Positions 26,897 to 34,691 of a stretch of 64,000 nt of DNA are shown here, one piece after another (within the stretch, counting starts at the first letter, position 1; the number at the start of each line of letters is the position of its first letter). The translations under genes and the position numbers were made by a program. The DNA comes from Bacillota bacterium (GTDB taxonomy: Bacteria; Bacillota; Clostridia; Lachnospirales; Lachnospiraceae): assembly GCA_023434365.1 (NCBI GenBank), contig JAEYSV010000057.1, forward strand, positions 80,832 through 144,831, written 5' to 3'. Under the pieces are notes generated by a model. The model saw nothing but the letters and a program-made list of their open reading frames with translations, had not been told where the DNA came from and made no database searches.

Positions 26897-26967
26897 GCGG
26901 GTGTAGTTCAATGGTAGAACACTAGCCTTCCAAGCTAGATACGTGGGTTCGATTCCCATCACCCGCT
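26897..26967 (+). tRNA. tRNA-Gly (TCC)
   Basis: A 71-nt cloverleaf: acceptor GCGGGTG/CACCCGC, anticodon stem CTAGC/GCTAG with loop CTTCCAA (anticodon TCC), T arm GGGTTCGATTCCC and discriminator T. It is the last tRNA of the cluster. Confidence 0.95.
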
Positions 26968-26976
26968 TTTTTGCTG

Positions 26977-27014
26977 CCCGGAGATTGTAAGTTAATACAA
27001 TCTCCGGGTTTTTT
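26977..27014 (+). terminator. Terminator after the tRNA cluster
   Basis: Arms 26977-26989 and 26996-27008 pair perfectly over 13 bp with a 6-nt loop and are followed by six T. Confidence 0.9.
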
Positions 27015-27057
27015 AAATCATAGAAAACTGCTTTACAGTTTTCTATGATTTAAAAAA
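27009..27057. repeat. Perfect 22-bp hairpin, copy 1 of a dispersed element
   Basis: Arms 27009-27030 and 27036-27057 are perfectly complementary with loop CTTTA. A diverged relative with the same loop type and stem core (ATAGAAAA...TTTTCTATGA) lies at 39339-39383, suggesting a small dispersed palindrome family. Confidence 0.7.
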
Positions 27058-27061
27058 TGCT

Positions 27062-27150
27062 CCGCGAGGATCGCACTGCGGCGGAAATGAAAATTGTCGC
27101 TTTAGCGACACGCCGCAGGCGGAGAGTTTCGCAAGCGAAACTCTATCTTG
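27062..27150. repeat. GC-rich multi-hairpin repeat downstream of tRNA-Gly
   Basis: Nested inverted repeats: CTGCGGCG 27076-27083 with 27111-27118, TGTCGCT 27095-27101 with 27104-27110, and AGAGTTTCGC 27123-27132 with 27135-27144, then ATCTTG. The last hairpin resembles the hairpin plus ATCTTG in the oriT-like region at 49727-49755. Up to the next gene (27280) nothing else is seen. Confidence 0.6.
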
Positions 27151-27279
27151 TGATAAAAAACAGGCAATAATCTGAATAATATGATATACTAGCTTAAAAT
27201 ACGTAGATGTTTAGTTATAAAAAGTTGTTAAATAATAGTAAAGAAAAGAAAAATTATATAGAAAAGATAGGAAAGCGAT

Positions 27280-29019
27280 ATGAAATTTTTATTAGTAGGG
27301 ATTAATGCTAAGTACATTCATTCTAATTTGGCAATTCATTATCTAAAAGGATATTGTAAGAATTATCAGGAACACATTGCAATTAAAGAATATACCATTA
27401 ATAATCAAACGGAAGCAATCCTTGGAGATATATTTAAGCAAAGGCCGGAAGCGATCGGGTTTTCCTGCTATATCTGGAATATAAACATGATCTATGAGTT
27501 GGCAGTGGAGCTTAAGAAGGTGTTGCCGGAGACAAAAATATGGTTAGGTGGACCAGAGGTTTCTTATGATGGAGCTCAGATTTTAACGGAGCATGGCTAT
27601 ATTGATGGTGTGATGTCAGGAGAAGGCGAAGAGACGTTTCAACAGTTAATGGAGTATTATGTGGATAAGACCATATTATTAAGTGACATTAAGGGGATAA
27701 CTTATCGAAGCAATGAAATATCATCATCAAATATTTATGAAAATGCGCCTCGAACTCCAATAAATCTTAGTACAGTTCCGTTTCCGTATGAAGATATGGA
27801 AGAGTTCTCAAATAAAATCATATATTATGAGACAAGCAGAGGTTGCCCTTATTCTTGTAGCTACTGTCTGTCTTCGGTTGATAAAACAGTACGTTTTCGT
27901 GAGATAGAGCTGGTGAAAAAGGAATTGCAGTTCTTTTTAGATCACAAGGTACCCCAGGTTAAATTTATTGATAGAACCTTTAATTGTAAGAGAGAGCATA
28001 CAAAAGCGATATGGGAATACCTTGTAAAACATGATAATGGAGTTACTAATTTTCACTTTGAAATATCTGCCGATATTATTAATAAAGAGGAAATTGAACT
28101 ATTAAAAACGCTTCGTCCAGGTCTAGTACAGTTAGAGATTGGCGTACAGTCTACGAACCAGGAGACACTTAAAGCAATTCATAGAACGATGAGTTTTAAC
28201 GATCTTGCCGGGATTGTAACCAAGATTAATGAGGGTAGGAATGTGCATCAGCATCTAGACCTGATTGCTGGGTTACCATATGAAGATTATGATAGCTTTA
28301 AAAATTCATTTAATCAGGTTTATGCACTCGAACCCGAACAGTTGCAGCTGGGGTTCTTAAAAGTGTTGAAGGGCTCTTATATGCATCATCAGAGCAAGGA
28401 TTATGGAATCATATATCATGAAAAAGCACCATATGAGGTGTTATATACAAGATGGGTTAGCTATGAGCAAATGCTTCAGTTAAAAGCTATCGAAGAAATG
28501 GTCGAAGTATATTATAACAGTGGTCAGTTCTCGTGGACAATTCGATATTTAGAACACTTTTTTGAGAATCCATTTACTATGTTTGAATCATTAGCAAAGT
28601 ATTATGAAGAAAATAATCTGTTTGATTTAAGTCATAGCAGAATAAAACGGTTTGAGTTATTGCTTGACTTTTATGTAGAGGTAGTAGGTAAAAAAATCGA
28701 AATAGATGATGATGTTTTTAAGGAATTATTACTATATGACTGCTATTTACGTGAGAATCGGAAAAGTAAGCCATCTTTTGCACCACAGGAGGAACGCTTA
28801 AGTATTGCAAAACTTAGAGAGTTTCTAAAAGCACTTACATCAGAAGGCAAAAAGCAGGTGCATATAGAAGCATTTACGGTTGATGTGATTGAAACAGCAA
28901 GAACAGGGCAGGCAGTAATGCGTGATAATATATGCATGTTTGATTATGAGGAGAAGCTGGTAATTAATAACCAGGCGAAAGTGAGCGAAGTTGACAAGGA
29001 CTTGTTATGGCGGACCTAA
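27280..29019 (+). CDS. B12-binding-domain radical SAM protein (DUF4080 type)
   Basis: A 579-residue protein of unknown substrate. Residues 1-130 form a cobalamin-binding-like Rossmann domain (KFLLVGINAKYIHSN, later WLGGPEVSYDG). The radical SAM core has the Fe-S motif CPYSCSYCLS (CxxxCxxC, about residues 189-196). The C-terminal third (about 400-579) is a helical DUF4080-type region. A GGAAAG site precedes the ATG. The family is widespread in clostridia, and its reaction is not established. A hairpin repeat and the tRNA cluster lie upstream, and nth follows as a separate function. Confidence 0.85.
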   Translation: MKFLLVGINAKYIHSNLAIHYLKGYCKNYQEHIAIKEYTINNQTEAILGDIFKQRPEAIGFSCYIWNINMIYELAVELKKVLPETKIWLGGPEVSYDGAQILTEHGYIDGVMSGEGEETFQQLMEYYVDKTILLSDIKGITYRSNEISSSNIYENAPRTPINLSTVPFPYEDMEEFSNKIIYYETSRGCPYSCSYCLSSVDKTVRFREIELVKKELQFFLDHKVPQVKFIDRTFNCKREHTKAIWEYLVKHDNGVTNFHFEISADIINKEEIELLKTLRPGLVQLEIGVQSTNQETLKAIHRTMSFNDLAGIVTKINEGRNVHQHLDLIAGLPYEDYDSFKNSFNQVYALEPEQLQLGFLKVLKGSYMHHQSKDYGIIYHEKAPYEVLYTRWVSYEQMLQLKAIEEMVEVYYNSGQFSWTIRYLEHFFENPFTMFESLAKYYEENNLFDLSHSRIKRFELLLDFYVEVVGKKIEIDDDVFKELLLYDCYLRENRKSKPSFAPQEERLSIAKLREFLKALTSEGKKQVHIEAFTVDVIETARTGQAVMRDNICMFDYEEKLVINNQAKVSEVDKDLLWRT

Positions 29020-29090
29020 GATTAATAAAGGAATAGATTTTGTTTACCTTTAGAAGGCAGGGGATTTCCATAACTTAGAAAGGAAAAACA

Positions 29091-29750
29091 ATGGCTAGAA
29101 GAATATCGAAAAAAGAGAAGGAACGCATCACAGCGATTCTTGCTAAGCTCGATGAAAATTATACAAGTGAGTATAAATGCTTTTTAAATCATGAAAATTC
29201 GTTACAGCTGCTGGTAGCGACCATATTGAGTGCACAGTGTACCGATGAAAGGGTTAATATTGTAACCAAGGATTTGTTTCAAAAATATCAGTCAGTATAT
29301 GATTTTGCAAATGCAGACCTGAATGAATTAGAAAAGGACATTCATTCAACTGGATTTTACAAGAATAAGGCGAAAAATATCATAGCATGTTGCAAAAAAT
29401 TAATTGAAGAGTATGATGGAGAAGTGCCAAGAGAAATCGAGGCATTGACTTCGCTTGCTGGAGTAGGGCGAAAAACTGCAAATGTGATAAGAGGAAATAT
29501 TTATCACGAGCCAAGCATAGTAGTAGACACCCATGTAAAGAGAATTTCGAAAAAACTTGGGTTTACAAAACATGATGATCCCGAGAAAATAGAGTTTGAG
29601 CTAATGGAAGTGCTACCGAAAGATCACTGGATTTTATATAATATTCAGATAATTACTCATGGACGGAGTATATGTACCGCCAGATCACCTAAGTGTGAGG
29701 AGTGCTTTTTAAAGGAGCATTGTAAAGATTACCAGAGGAGGAAAGTATGA
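29091..29750 (+). CDS. nth: Endonuclease III
   Basis: A base-excision-repair glycosylase/AP lyase that removes oxidized pyrimidines. It has 219 residues, the normal length. The helix-hairpin-helix LAGVGRKTANVI holds the catalytic Lys, and VVDTHVKRISKKLG the catalytic Asp. The Fe-S cluster cysteines are C-x6-C-x2-C-x5-C in CTARSPKCEECFLKEHC near the C-terminus. AAAGGAAA precedes the ATG. Its last codons overlap the next start by 4 nt, so the two genes are translationally coupled. Confidence 0.96.
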   Translation: MARRISKKEKERITAILAKLDENYTSEYKCFLNHENSLQLLVATILSAQCTDERVNIVTKDLFQKYQSVYDFANADLNELEKDIHSTGFYKNKAKNIIACCKKLIEEYDGEVPREIEALTSLAGVGRKTANVIRGNIYHEPSIVVDTHVKRISKKLGFTKHDDPEKIEFELMEVLPKDHWILYNIQIITHGRSICTARSPKCEECFLKEHCKDYQRRKV

Positions 29751-30457
29751 CCCATTCATTTGTTGTACTTGATGTGGAAACAACCGGTTTGGTACCAGAA
29801 GCAGAGAAAGTAATAGAAATTGGTGCACTTAAAATTGAGCAGGGCGTGGTGGTTGATCAGTTTCATACATTATTATCAATTGATGCTCTTTTGCCGAAGC
29901 GAATTACTGATTTGACAGGTATTACGGAGGAAATGCTGAGGGGACAGCCAAAGTTCTCAGAAATTAGTAAAAGATTATATTCCTTTTTGGAAGGGCAGGT
30001 ACTACTTGGACATAACGTACCATTTGATTACAAATTTATAAAAACAGAATTTGGCCGGGTAGGTATGGAGTATGAAGCACAGGTATTAGATACATTGGAA
30101 ATAGCGAAAAAGGTTCATCCTGAATTGATGAGTCGCAGTTTAGAAAGTATGTGCAGAGAATACCACATTAAAAATGAGAATGCGCATCGGGCATTGGCAG
30201 ATGCAACCGTAACAGCAAAGTTATATTTTTTAATGGCAGAACGTTTTGCATCTGCTTACCCATTGGTTTTTGAACCACAAATTATATATTATAAACCAAA
30301 GAAGGACCAATCTATTACAAATAGGCAAAAAAATTACTTGAATGATTTGTTAAAATATCATAAAATAGACAGAGTACAGACAATAGATGATTTGAGCAAA
30401 AGCGAAGCCTCTAGGTTAATTGATAAAATAATTAGTCAATACGGGAGACTTGGTTAG
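29747..30457 (+). CDS. DEDDh 3'-5' exonuclease (DnaQ/PolC-epsilon-like)
   Basis: A 236-residue exonuclease of the DnaQ superfamily. ExoI motif DVETTGL (Asp8, Glu10), ExoII HNVPFDYKFI and ExoIII NAHRALADA with the DEDDh His are all intact, so it should be active on single-stranded DNA or RNA ends. The C-terminal 55 residues (QSITNRQKNYLNDLLKYH) resemble an SHOCT-like or helical tail and are not catalytic. The ATG overlaps the nth stop (ATGA), and AGAGGAGG lies inside the nth 3' end. A repair-associated proofreading or processing role is likely but not proven. Confidence 0.88.
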   Translation: MTHSFVVLDVETTGLVPEAEKVIEIGALKIEQGVVVDQFHTLLSIDALLPKRITDLTGITEEMLRGQPKFSEISKRLYSFLEGQVLLGHNVPFDYKFIKTEFGRVGMEYEAQVLDTLEIAKKVHPELMSRSLESMCREYHIKNENAHRALADATVTAKLYFLMAERFASAYPLVFEPQIIYYKPKKDQSITNRQKNYLNDLLKYHKIDRVQTIDDLSKSEASRLIDKIISQYGRLG

Positions 30458-30494
30458 CATAATATTCATATATTGGTCTACACTAACAGTATAG

Positions 30495-31115
30495 TTAAAT
30501 ATTGCGGTAATAGGAATATTTTTCCCGTTCTACAAGAGATAGAATGCGGTGGGCATTCTCATCATCTCTTTGCCGAAGAGTTGTTAATAAGGATTCCAGA
30601 TTGGTATCTTCATTATGGATTAAATATATTTTGGCAAGAGATACATAACTTTGTGGAATGTCACTATTCACCTGTACTGCAATGGACAAAACTTGTTTGG
30701 CTGAGGACAGATTGTTTAACTCAATTAGATGAGCGCCCCAGTCGTTTAAGGTTTGTACAAAAGAAAAAAAATTATTCTCACATTCCTGTAAAAATGCGAA
30801 ATTAACTATGCCGTAGTTGGCTTTGAGTTCCGTATTCGTCATGTGAGATAAATTTAGAATTTTTTTGCCGTTAAGTGATGTTAATGTTTGATAGTACTGT
30901 TTAGAGAGGTCATCGGCAAATGTTATATCAGGCAGTAAAGAAGGTTCTATTGTAACGTACGTAAGGTTTGAGATGTCTTGTTTTCGGGTTAGGTTAGCAT
31001 TTCGTTCAGTTTCCCAAAAAGCTGCTTCGCTTTCTTTCTGAACACGGGTTGCTTTGGATTTTTGAAAATGAAACCATCCCAAAAACACAAGAAACAGGAT
31101 AAATATAATAGGCAT
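30495..31115 (-). CDS. Membrane-anchored TPR-like protein, unknown function
   Basis: A 206-residue protein with an N-terminal uncleaved signal or membrane anchor (residues 1-16, MPIIFILFLVFLGWFH) followed by a basic/Ala linker. The extracytoplasmic part has a tetratricopeptide-like helix pair near residues 128-185 (HLIELNNLSSAKQVLSIAVQ, then SYVSLAKIYLIHNEDTNLES). I do not recognise the family. GAAAGG precedes the ATG on the minus strand. It is convergent with the exonuclease gene and divergent from the small membrane ORF at 31178, with which it shares the 62-nt promoter gap. Confidence 0.72.
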   Translation of the reverse strand: MPIIFILFLVFLGWFHFQKSKATRVQKESEAAFWETERNANLTRKQDISNLTYVTIEPSLLPDITFADDLSKQYYQTLTSLNGKKILNLSHMTNTELKANYGIVNFAFLQECENNFFSFVQTLNDWGAHLIELNNLSSAKQVLSIAVQVNSDIPQSYVSLAKIYLIHNEDTNLESLLTTLRQRDDENAHRILSLVEREKYSYYRNI

Positions 31116-31177
31116 TAAGGCACGACCTTTCTAAGATAATTAACTTTTGGATAAGTATTAGTAAATGAGGTGATTGC

Positions 31178-31285
31178 ATGAATTTATACAATAAAAAAAC
31201 CAGGCAATTATTTTCTAGAATAATTATTATTTTTCTTATTCTGGCTATGGTAATTGTGGGCTTAGCTTCTTATTTAACCTATTAA
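31178..31285 (+). CDS. Very small single-pass membrane protein (35 residues)
   Basis: The reading frame starts at an ATG 4 nt after GAGGTGA and encodes MNLYNKKTRQLFSR followed by a strongly hydrophobic helix (IIIIFLILAMVIVGLASYL) and a short tail. A basic N-terminus, one membrane span and a tiny size recall Prli42-type peptides that anchor the stressosome in Firmicutes. The resemblance is in overall plan only. A well-placed ribosome binding site and its position opposite a membrane TPR gene support expression. It is unconfirmed. Confidence 0.55.
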   Translation: MNLYNKKTRQLFSRIIIIFLILAMVIVGLASYLTY

Positions 31286-31393
31286 TATTCGGAAACAGGA
31301 AGCTAGTAAAAGAATACATAAAAACTGGAAAGATGTCAAATAGAAGACATTGTGATTATGTATTTAGTATTACACTAAAGGGGAATGAAAAAT

Positions 31394-32962
31394 ATGAAGA
31401 AAATAATGTATTCTGTATTAACAGTTCTTTTATTATCGGTAGTCGTTTTAGCAACCTCTATCGGTTACAGAGCATATGCTGATCAAACGAGTAACAGTAT
31501 TTCTCAAGGAATCTATATTGACAACATAGATTTATCTGGACTGAGCGAAGAGGAAGCAAAAGATGCAGTAGATACCTATGTAGAGACTATTAAGAATAAA
31601 AAAGTTACTCTTAATGTGGAGGGAAACGAGGTATCAATTTCACTTCGGGATATTGGCTATGAAGTAGTGGAAAATGATTATATTGAGCATGCGCTAAATG
31701 TTGGGAAAACCGGCAATGTTATTCAAAGATATAAAGAATTAAAAGATATCGAAAATGACAAGTTGGTCTTTACATTGGAATTTACTTATGATGAATCTAA
31801 GTTAAGTGATTTTGTACTTCAGGAGACTGAAAAGTATAATGTAGAACCAATTAATGCAACCGTAAGTAGAAAAAATGATGAGTTTGTTTATACGGATCAT
31901 ACAGTTGGCCGTAAAGTAGATGCACAGAGTGCTATAGATGAAATCATTACTACACTTAACGCAGAGTGGAATAAACAAGATATTAGTGTTCAAGTAGTAG
32001 TAAATGATGAATTGCCAGCGGTAACGACGGAGATTGCCAAGCTATGTAAAGACGAAATAGGAAGCTTTACTACATCATTTAAGTCCTCTGGTTCAAACCG
32101 TTCGACAAATGTAACGAATGGTGCGATGAGAGTAAGTGGAAACGTTTTATATCCAGGAGAAGAATTTTCAACTAGTGGTGCAATGAGACCATTTACAGAA
32201 GAGAATGGTTATCATATGGCAGGAGTTTATCTGAATGGAAAAGTAGTAGAAGATTTCGGTGGTGGAGTTTGTCAAGTATCTACTACACTATATAATGCTG
32301 CTTTATTAGCTGAACTAGAAATTACTCAGCGAGCAGAACATTCCATGTTAGTAGCTTATGTAGAACCTGCAATGGATGCAGCAATTGCTGGAGATTATAA
32401 GAACTTAAAATTTGTAAACAATACTGATGCACCTATTTATATTGAGGCAAAGGTTGTAAATAAACGTCTTACTTTTACGATCTATGGACATGAAACCAGA
32501 CCAGAAAACAGAACGGTTAAGTACGTTTCTGAAGTGGCTGAGTGGAAGGATGCACCAAAACCGGTTGTTACAAAGGATGAAACAAAAACAACTGATTACT
32601 ATGAAATTTTACAAACTGCTCATAAGGGATGTAAAGCATACTTATATAAAGAAGTATATATTGATGGCAAGCGTATCAGTAAGGAAGAAGTAAATTATAG
32701 TAGGTACAGTGCAGCACCAGAATATGCTGTACAGGGAGTACTTGAGCCAACGCCAACTCCAGAGCCAACTGTGAAGCCTGAAAAAACTAAGAAACCTGAT
32801 AGTACAGAGAAGCCTGACAGTACAGAAAGTCCAAAACCTACAAGAAAACCAAAGCCTACCCCTTCACCAGAACCTACAGATACAGAAGATCCTGATGAAG
32901 GAGACAATGTTGGTGGCGATACTGAAGTGGATAATAACCCACAGGTTCCAGAAGAAGTATAA
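31394..32962 (+). CDS. VanW-family cell-wall protein with peptidoglycan-binding-like domain
   Basis: An exported protein of about 522 residues. The signal/anchor is residues 1-30. A repeated PG_binding_4-type domain (about 40-215; IDLSGLSEEEAKDAV) precedes the VanW domain (about 235-370), with hallmark stretches VLYPGEEFSTSG, GYHMAGVYLNGKVVEDFGGG and CQVSTTLYNAALL. A G5-like segment follows, and then a Pro/Thr-rich tail of TPTPEP and KPDSTEKP units that could span the wall. I prefer the ATG at 31394, since AAGGGG at 31378-31383 lies 10 nt before it and only 1-2 nt before the ATG at 31385. The function in wall biology is unknown. It is followed by a terminator. Confidence 0.85.
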   Translation: MKKIMYSVLTVLLLSVVVLATSIGYRAYADQTSNSISQGIYIDNIDLSGLSEEEAKDAVDTYVETIKNKKVTLNVEGNEVSISLRDIGYEVVENDYIEHALNVGKTGNVIQRYKELKDIENDKLVFTLEFTYDESKLSDFVLQETEKYNVEPINATVSRKNDEFVYTDHTVGRKVDAQSAIDEIITTLNAEWNKQDISVQVVVNDELPAVTTEIAKLCKDEIGSFTTSFKSSGSNRSTNVTNGAMRVSGNVLYPGEEFSTSGAMRPFTEENGYHMAGVYLNGKVVEDFGGGVCQVSTTLYNAALLAELEITQRAEHSMLVAYVEPAMDAAIAGDYKNLKFVNNTDAPIYIEAKVVNKRLTFTIYGHETRPENRTVKYVSEVAEWKDAPKPVVTKDETKTTDYYEILQTAHKGCKAYLYKEVYIDGKRISKEEVNYSRYSAAPEYAVQGVLEPTPTPEPTVKPEKTKKPDSTEKPDSTESPKPTRKPKPTPSPEPTDTEDPDEGDNVGGDTEVDNNPQVPEEV

Positions 32963-33019
32963 TCATTAGTATCGTTTTACTGATCATATTAATGTAAAGT
33001 AACACGACTATAAAAGTTG

Positions 33020-33065
33020 GTTCCTATAATGCAATGCCAAAAGCCTTGCGTTATAGGAACTTTTT
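33020..33065 (+). terminator. Terminator after the VanW-family gene
   Basis: Arms 33020-33034 and 33046-33060 form a 15-bp stem with one G-U pair, followed by five T. Confidence 0.85.
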
Positions 33066-33132
33066 AACATATAATAGGTTAAAGTATTCAATACTAAATG
33101 GTAAGAGTATAAAAACAAAGCAGGAGACATAG

Positions 33133-34116
33133 ATGAAAACAGGAAAAATATCAGAATCAATCTTACATCGTTCTGTATTAAAACAGATTAAACATCGACG
33201 TAAGGAAGTGATAGTAAAGCCGGGAGTTGGAGAAGACTGTTCCTATCTTAAGCTGGAACCAGATGAAATATTAGTTTTATCAACAGATCCAATCACTGGA
33301 ACGACAGATCAGATCAGTAAATTTGCAATTCAAATTACTGCGAATGATATTGCTGCTGGCGGTGCAGAGATGATTGGGGTAATGCTGTCTATACTACTCC
33401 CAGAGGAGACGCTAGAATCGGATTTACGTATTTTAATGCAGCAAATAGAGGCAGAGTGTGCTTTGCTTAATATTGAAGTTCTTGGTGGTCATACGGAAGT
33501 AACAAAGGCAGTAAACCAGCCAATTATCACTGTGACTGGGGTAGGTAAAGCCCGTAAGGAGAATGTAGTGACAACTAAGGGACTTCAACCGGGACAGGAT
33601 ATAGTCATGACAAAGTGGGCAGGCTTAGAAGGAACGGCTATTCTTGCTATGGCAAAAGAAGAAGAGCTGGTTAAAAGGTATACAAAGAGCTTTATTCATG
33701 AAGCCAAAACATTTATCGATTATCTAAGTATTGTTCCAGAGGCATCATTAGCGACAGAATATGACGTCACTTCAATGCATGATATTACTGAAGGCGGTGT
33801 ATTTGGAGCGCTTTGGGAAATGGGCAGAGCAAGCAATGTAGGTATGGAGATTCAGCTAAAGAAAATTTTACTAAGACAAGAAACTGTAGAAATTTGCGAA
33901 TTTTTTGATTTGAATCCTTATCTTTTAATGTCTAGCGGATGCCTTTTGATGGGAACATTTCGTGGTAATGAATTAGTTTCAGCCCTTCAGGATCGTGGGA
34001 TATCTGCTTCGATTATAGGTAGAGCGGTTAAAGGAAATGAAAGGGTTGTTATTAATGAAGAAGAGCGTCGCTTTTTAGAACCACCCAAGAGCGATGAGTT
34101 ATATAAGGTAATGTAA
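33133..34116 (+). CDS. AIR synthase/HypE-like protein
   Basis: A 327-residue member of the PurM/HypE/ThiL/SelD ATP-binding superfamily. GVGEDCSYLKLEPDEILVLS matches the N-terminal ATP/metal segment, AIQITANDIAAGGAEMIGVM the second Asp motif, and GGHTEVT and HDITEGGVFGALWEMG the later conserved blocks. It lacks the Cys-terminated tail typical of true HypE (it ends SDELYKVM), and no hydrogenase genes lie nearby, so hydrogenase maturation is unlikely. The substrate is unknown. CAGGAG lies before the ATG. trmL follows after 71 nt. Confidence 0.8.
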   Translation: MKTGKISESILHRSVLKQIKHRRKEVIVKPGVGEDCSYLKLEPDEILVLSTDPITGTTDQISKFAIQITANDIAAGGAEMIGVMLSILLPEETLESDLRILMQQIEAECALLNIEVLGGHTEVTKAVNQPIITVTGVGKARKENVVTTKGLQPGQDIVMTKWAGLEGTAILAMAKEEELVKRYTKSFIHEAKTFIDYLSIVPEASLATEYDVTSMHDITEGGVFGALWEMGRASNVGMEIQLKKILLRQETVEICEFFDLNPYLLMSSGCLLMGTFRGNELVSALQDRGISASIIGRAVKGNERVVINEEERRFLEPPKSDELYKVM

Positions 34117-34187
34117 ATTGTATTGAATTAAGCGATATAAATATAAAGAAATAATAAAATAATATATTATTATTAGGAGCAAACGAG

Positions 34188-34688
34188 ATGATGAACATAG
34201 TATTATTTGAGCCAGAGATTCCTGCTAATACCGGGAATATCGGTAGAACTTGTGTAGCAACTGGAGCACGTTTACATTTAATTGAGCCTCTTGGATTTAA
34301 GCTTGGCGAAAAGGAAATTAAACGTGCTGGACTCGATTATTGGGGTGAGTTGGATGTAACGATCTACGCAAATTATGATGAGTTTTTAGCAAAGAATCCT
34401 GGCGCTAAGATTTATATGGCAACAACAAAAGCACAACATGTTTATACAGATGTGAAGTATGAAGCAGATAGTTATATTATGTTTGGCAAAGAGAGTGCTG
34501 GTATTCCGGAAGAAATTCTTCTGAAAAATAAAGAGAACTGCATCCGCATCCCAATGATTGGGGCGATTCGTTCTCTTAATCTTAGTAATTCTGTTGCAGT
34601 TGTGCTATATGAGGCTTTACGCCAGAATAATTTTGAGTATATGACTTTGGAAGGGCAGTTACATCGTCATAGCTGGGATGAAGCTTAA
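34188..34688 (+). CDS. trmL: tRNA (cytidine(34)-2'-O)-methyltransferase TrmL
   Basis: A SPOUT-class enzyme that 2'-O-methylates the wobble nucleotide of leucine tRNAs. The 166 residues include the NTGNIGRTC motif (about 15-23), FGKESAGIPEEIL and the knot segment IRIPMIGAIRSLNLSNSVAV that binds SAM. The start could be the first or second of two adjacent ATG codons (34188 or 34191) after AGGAGC. Its stop lies 3 nt from the stop of the convergent histidine kinase, with no terminator between. Confidence 0.94.
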   Translation: MMNIVLFEPEIPANTGNIGRTCVATGARLHLIEPLGFKLGEKEIKRAGLDYWGELDVTIYANYDEFLAKNPGAKIYMATTKAQHVYTDVKYEADSYIMFGKESAGIPEEILLKNKENCIRIPMIGAIRSLNLSNSVAVVLYEALRQNNFEYMTLEGQLHRHSWDEA

Positions 34689-34691
34689 TCG

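Noticed and set aside
30473..30805. Plus-strand frame of 110 codons
   Set aside because: Antisense to the membrane TPR-like gene, without a ribosome binding site; the minus frame has a signal anchor and coherent composition.
33133..34116. Naming the AIR-synthase-like gene hypE
   Set aside because: It lacks the Cys-ending tail of HypE, and no hyp or hydrogenase genes are nearby.
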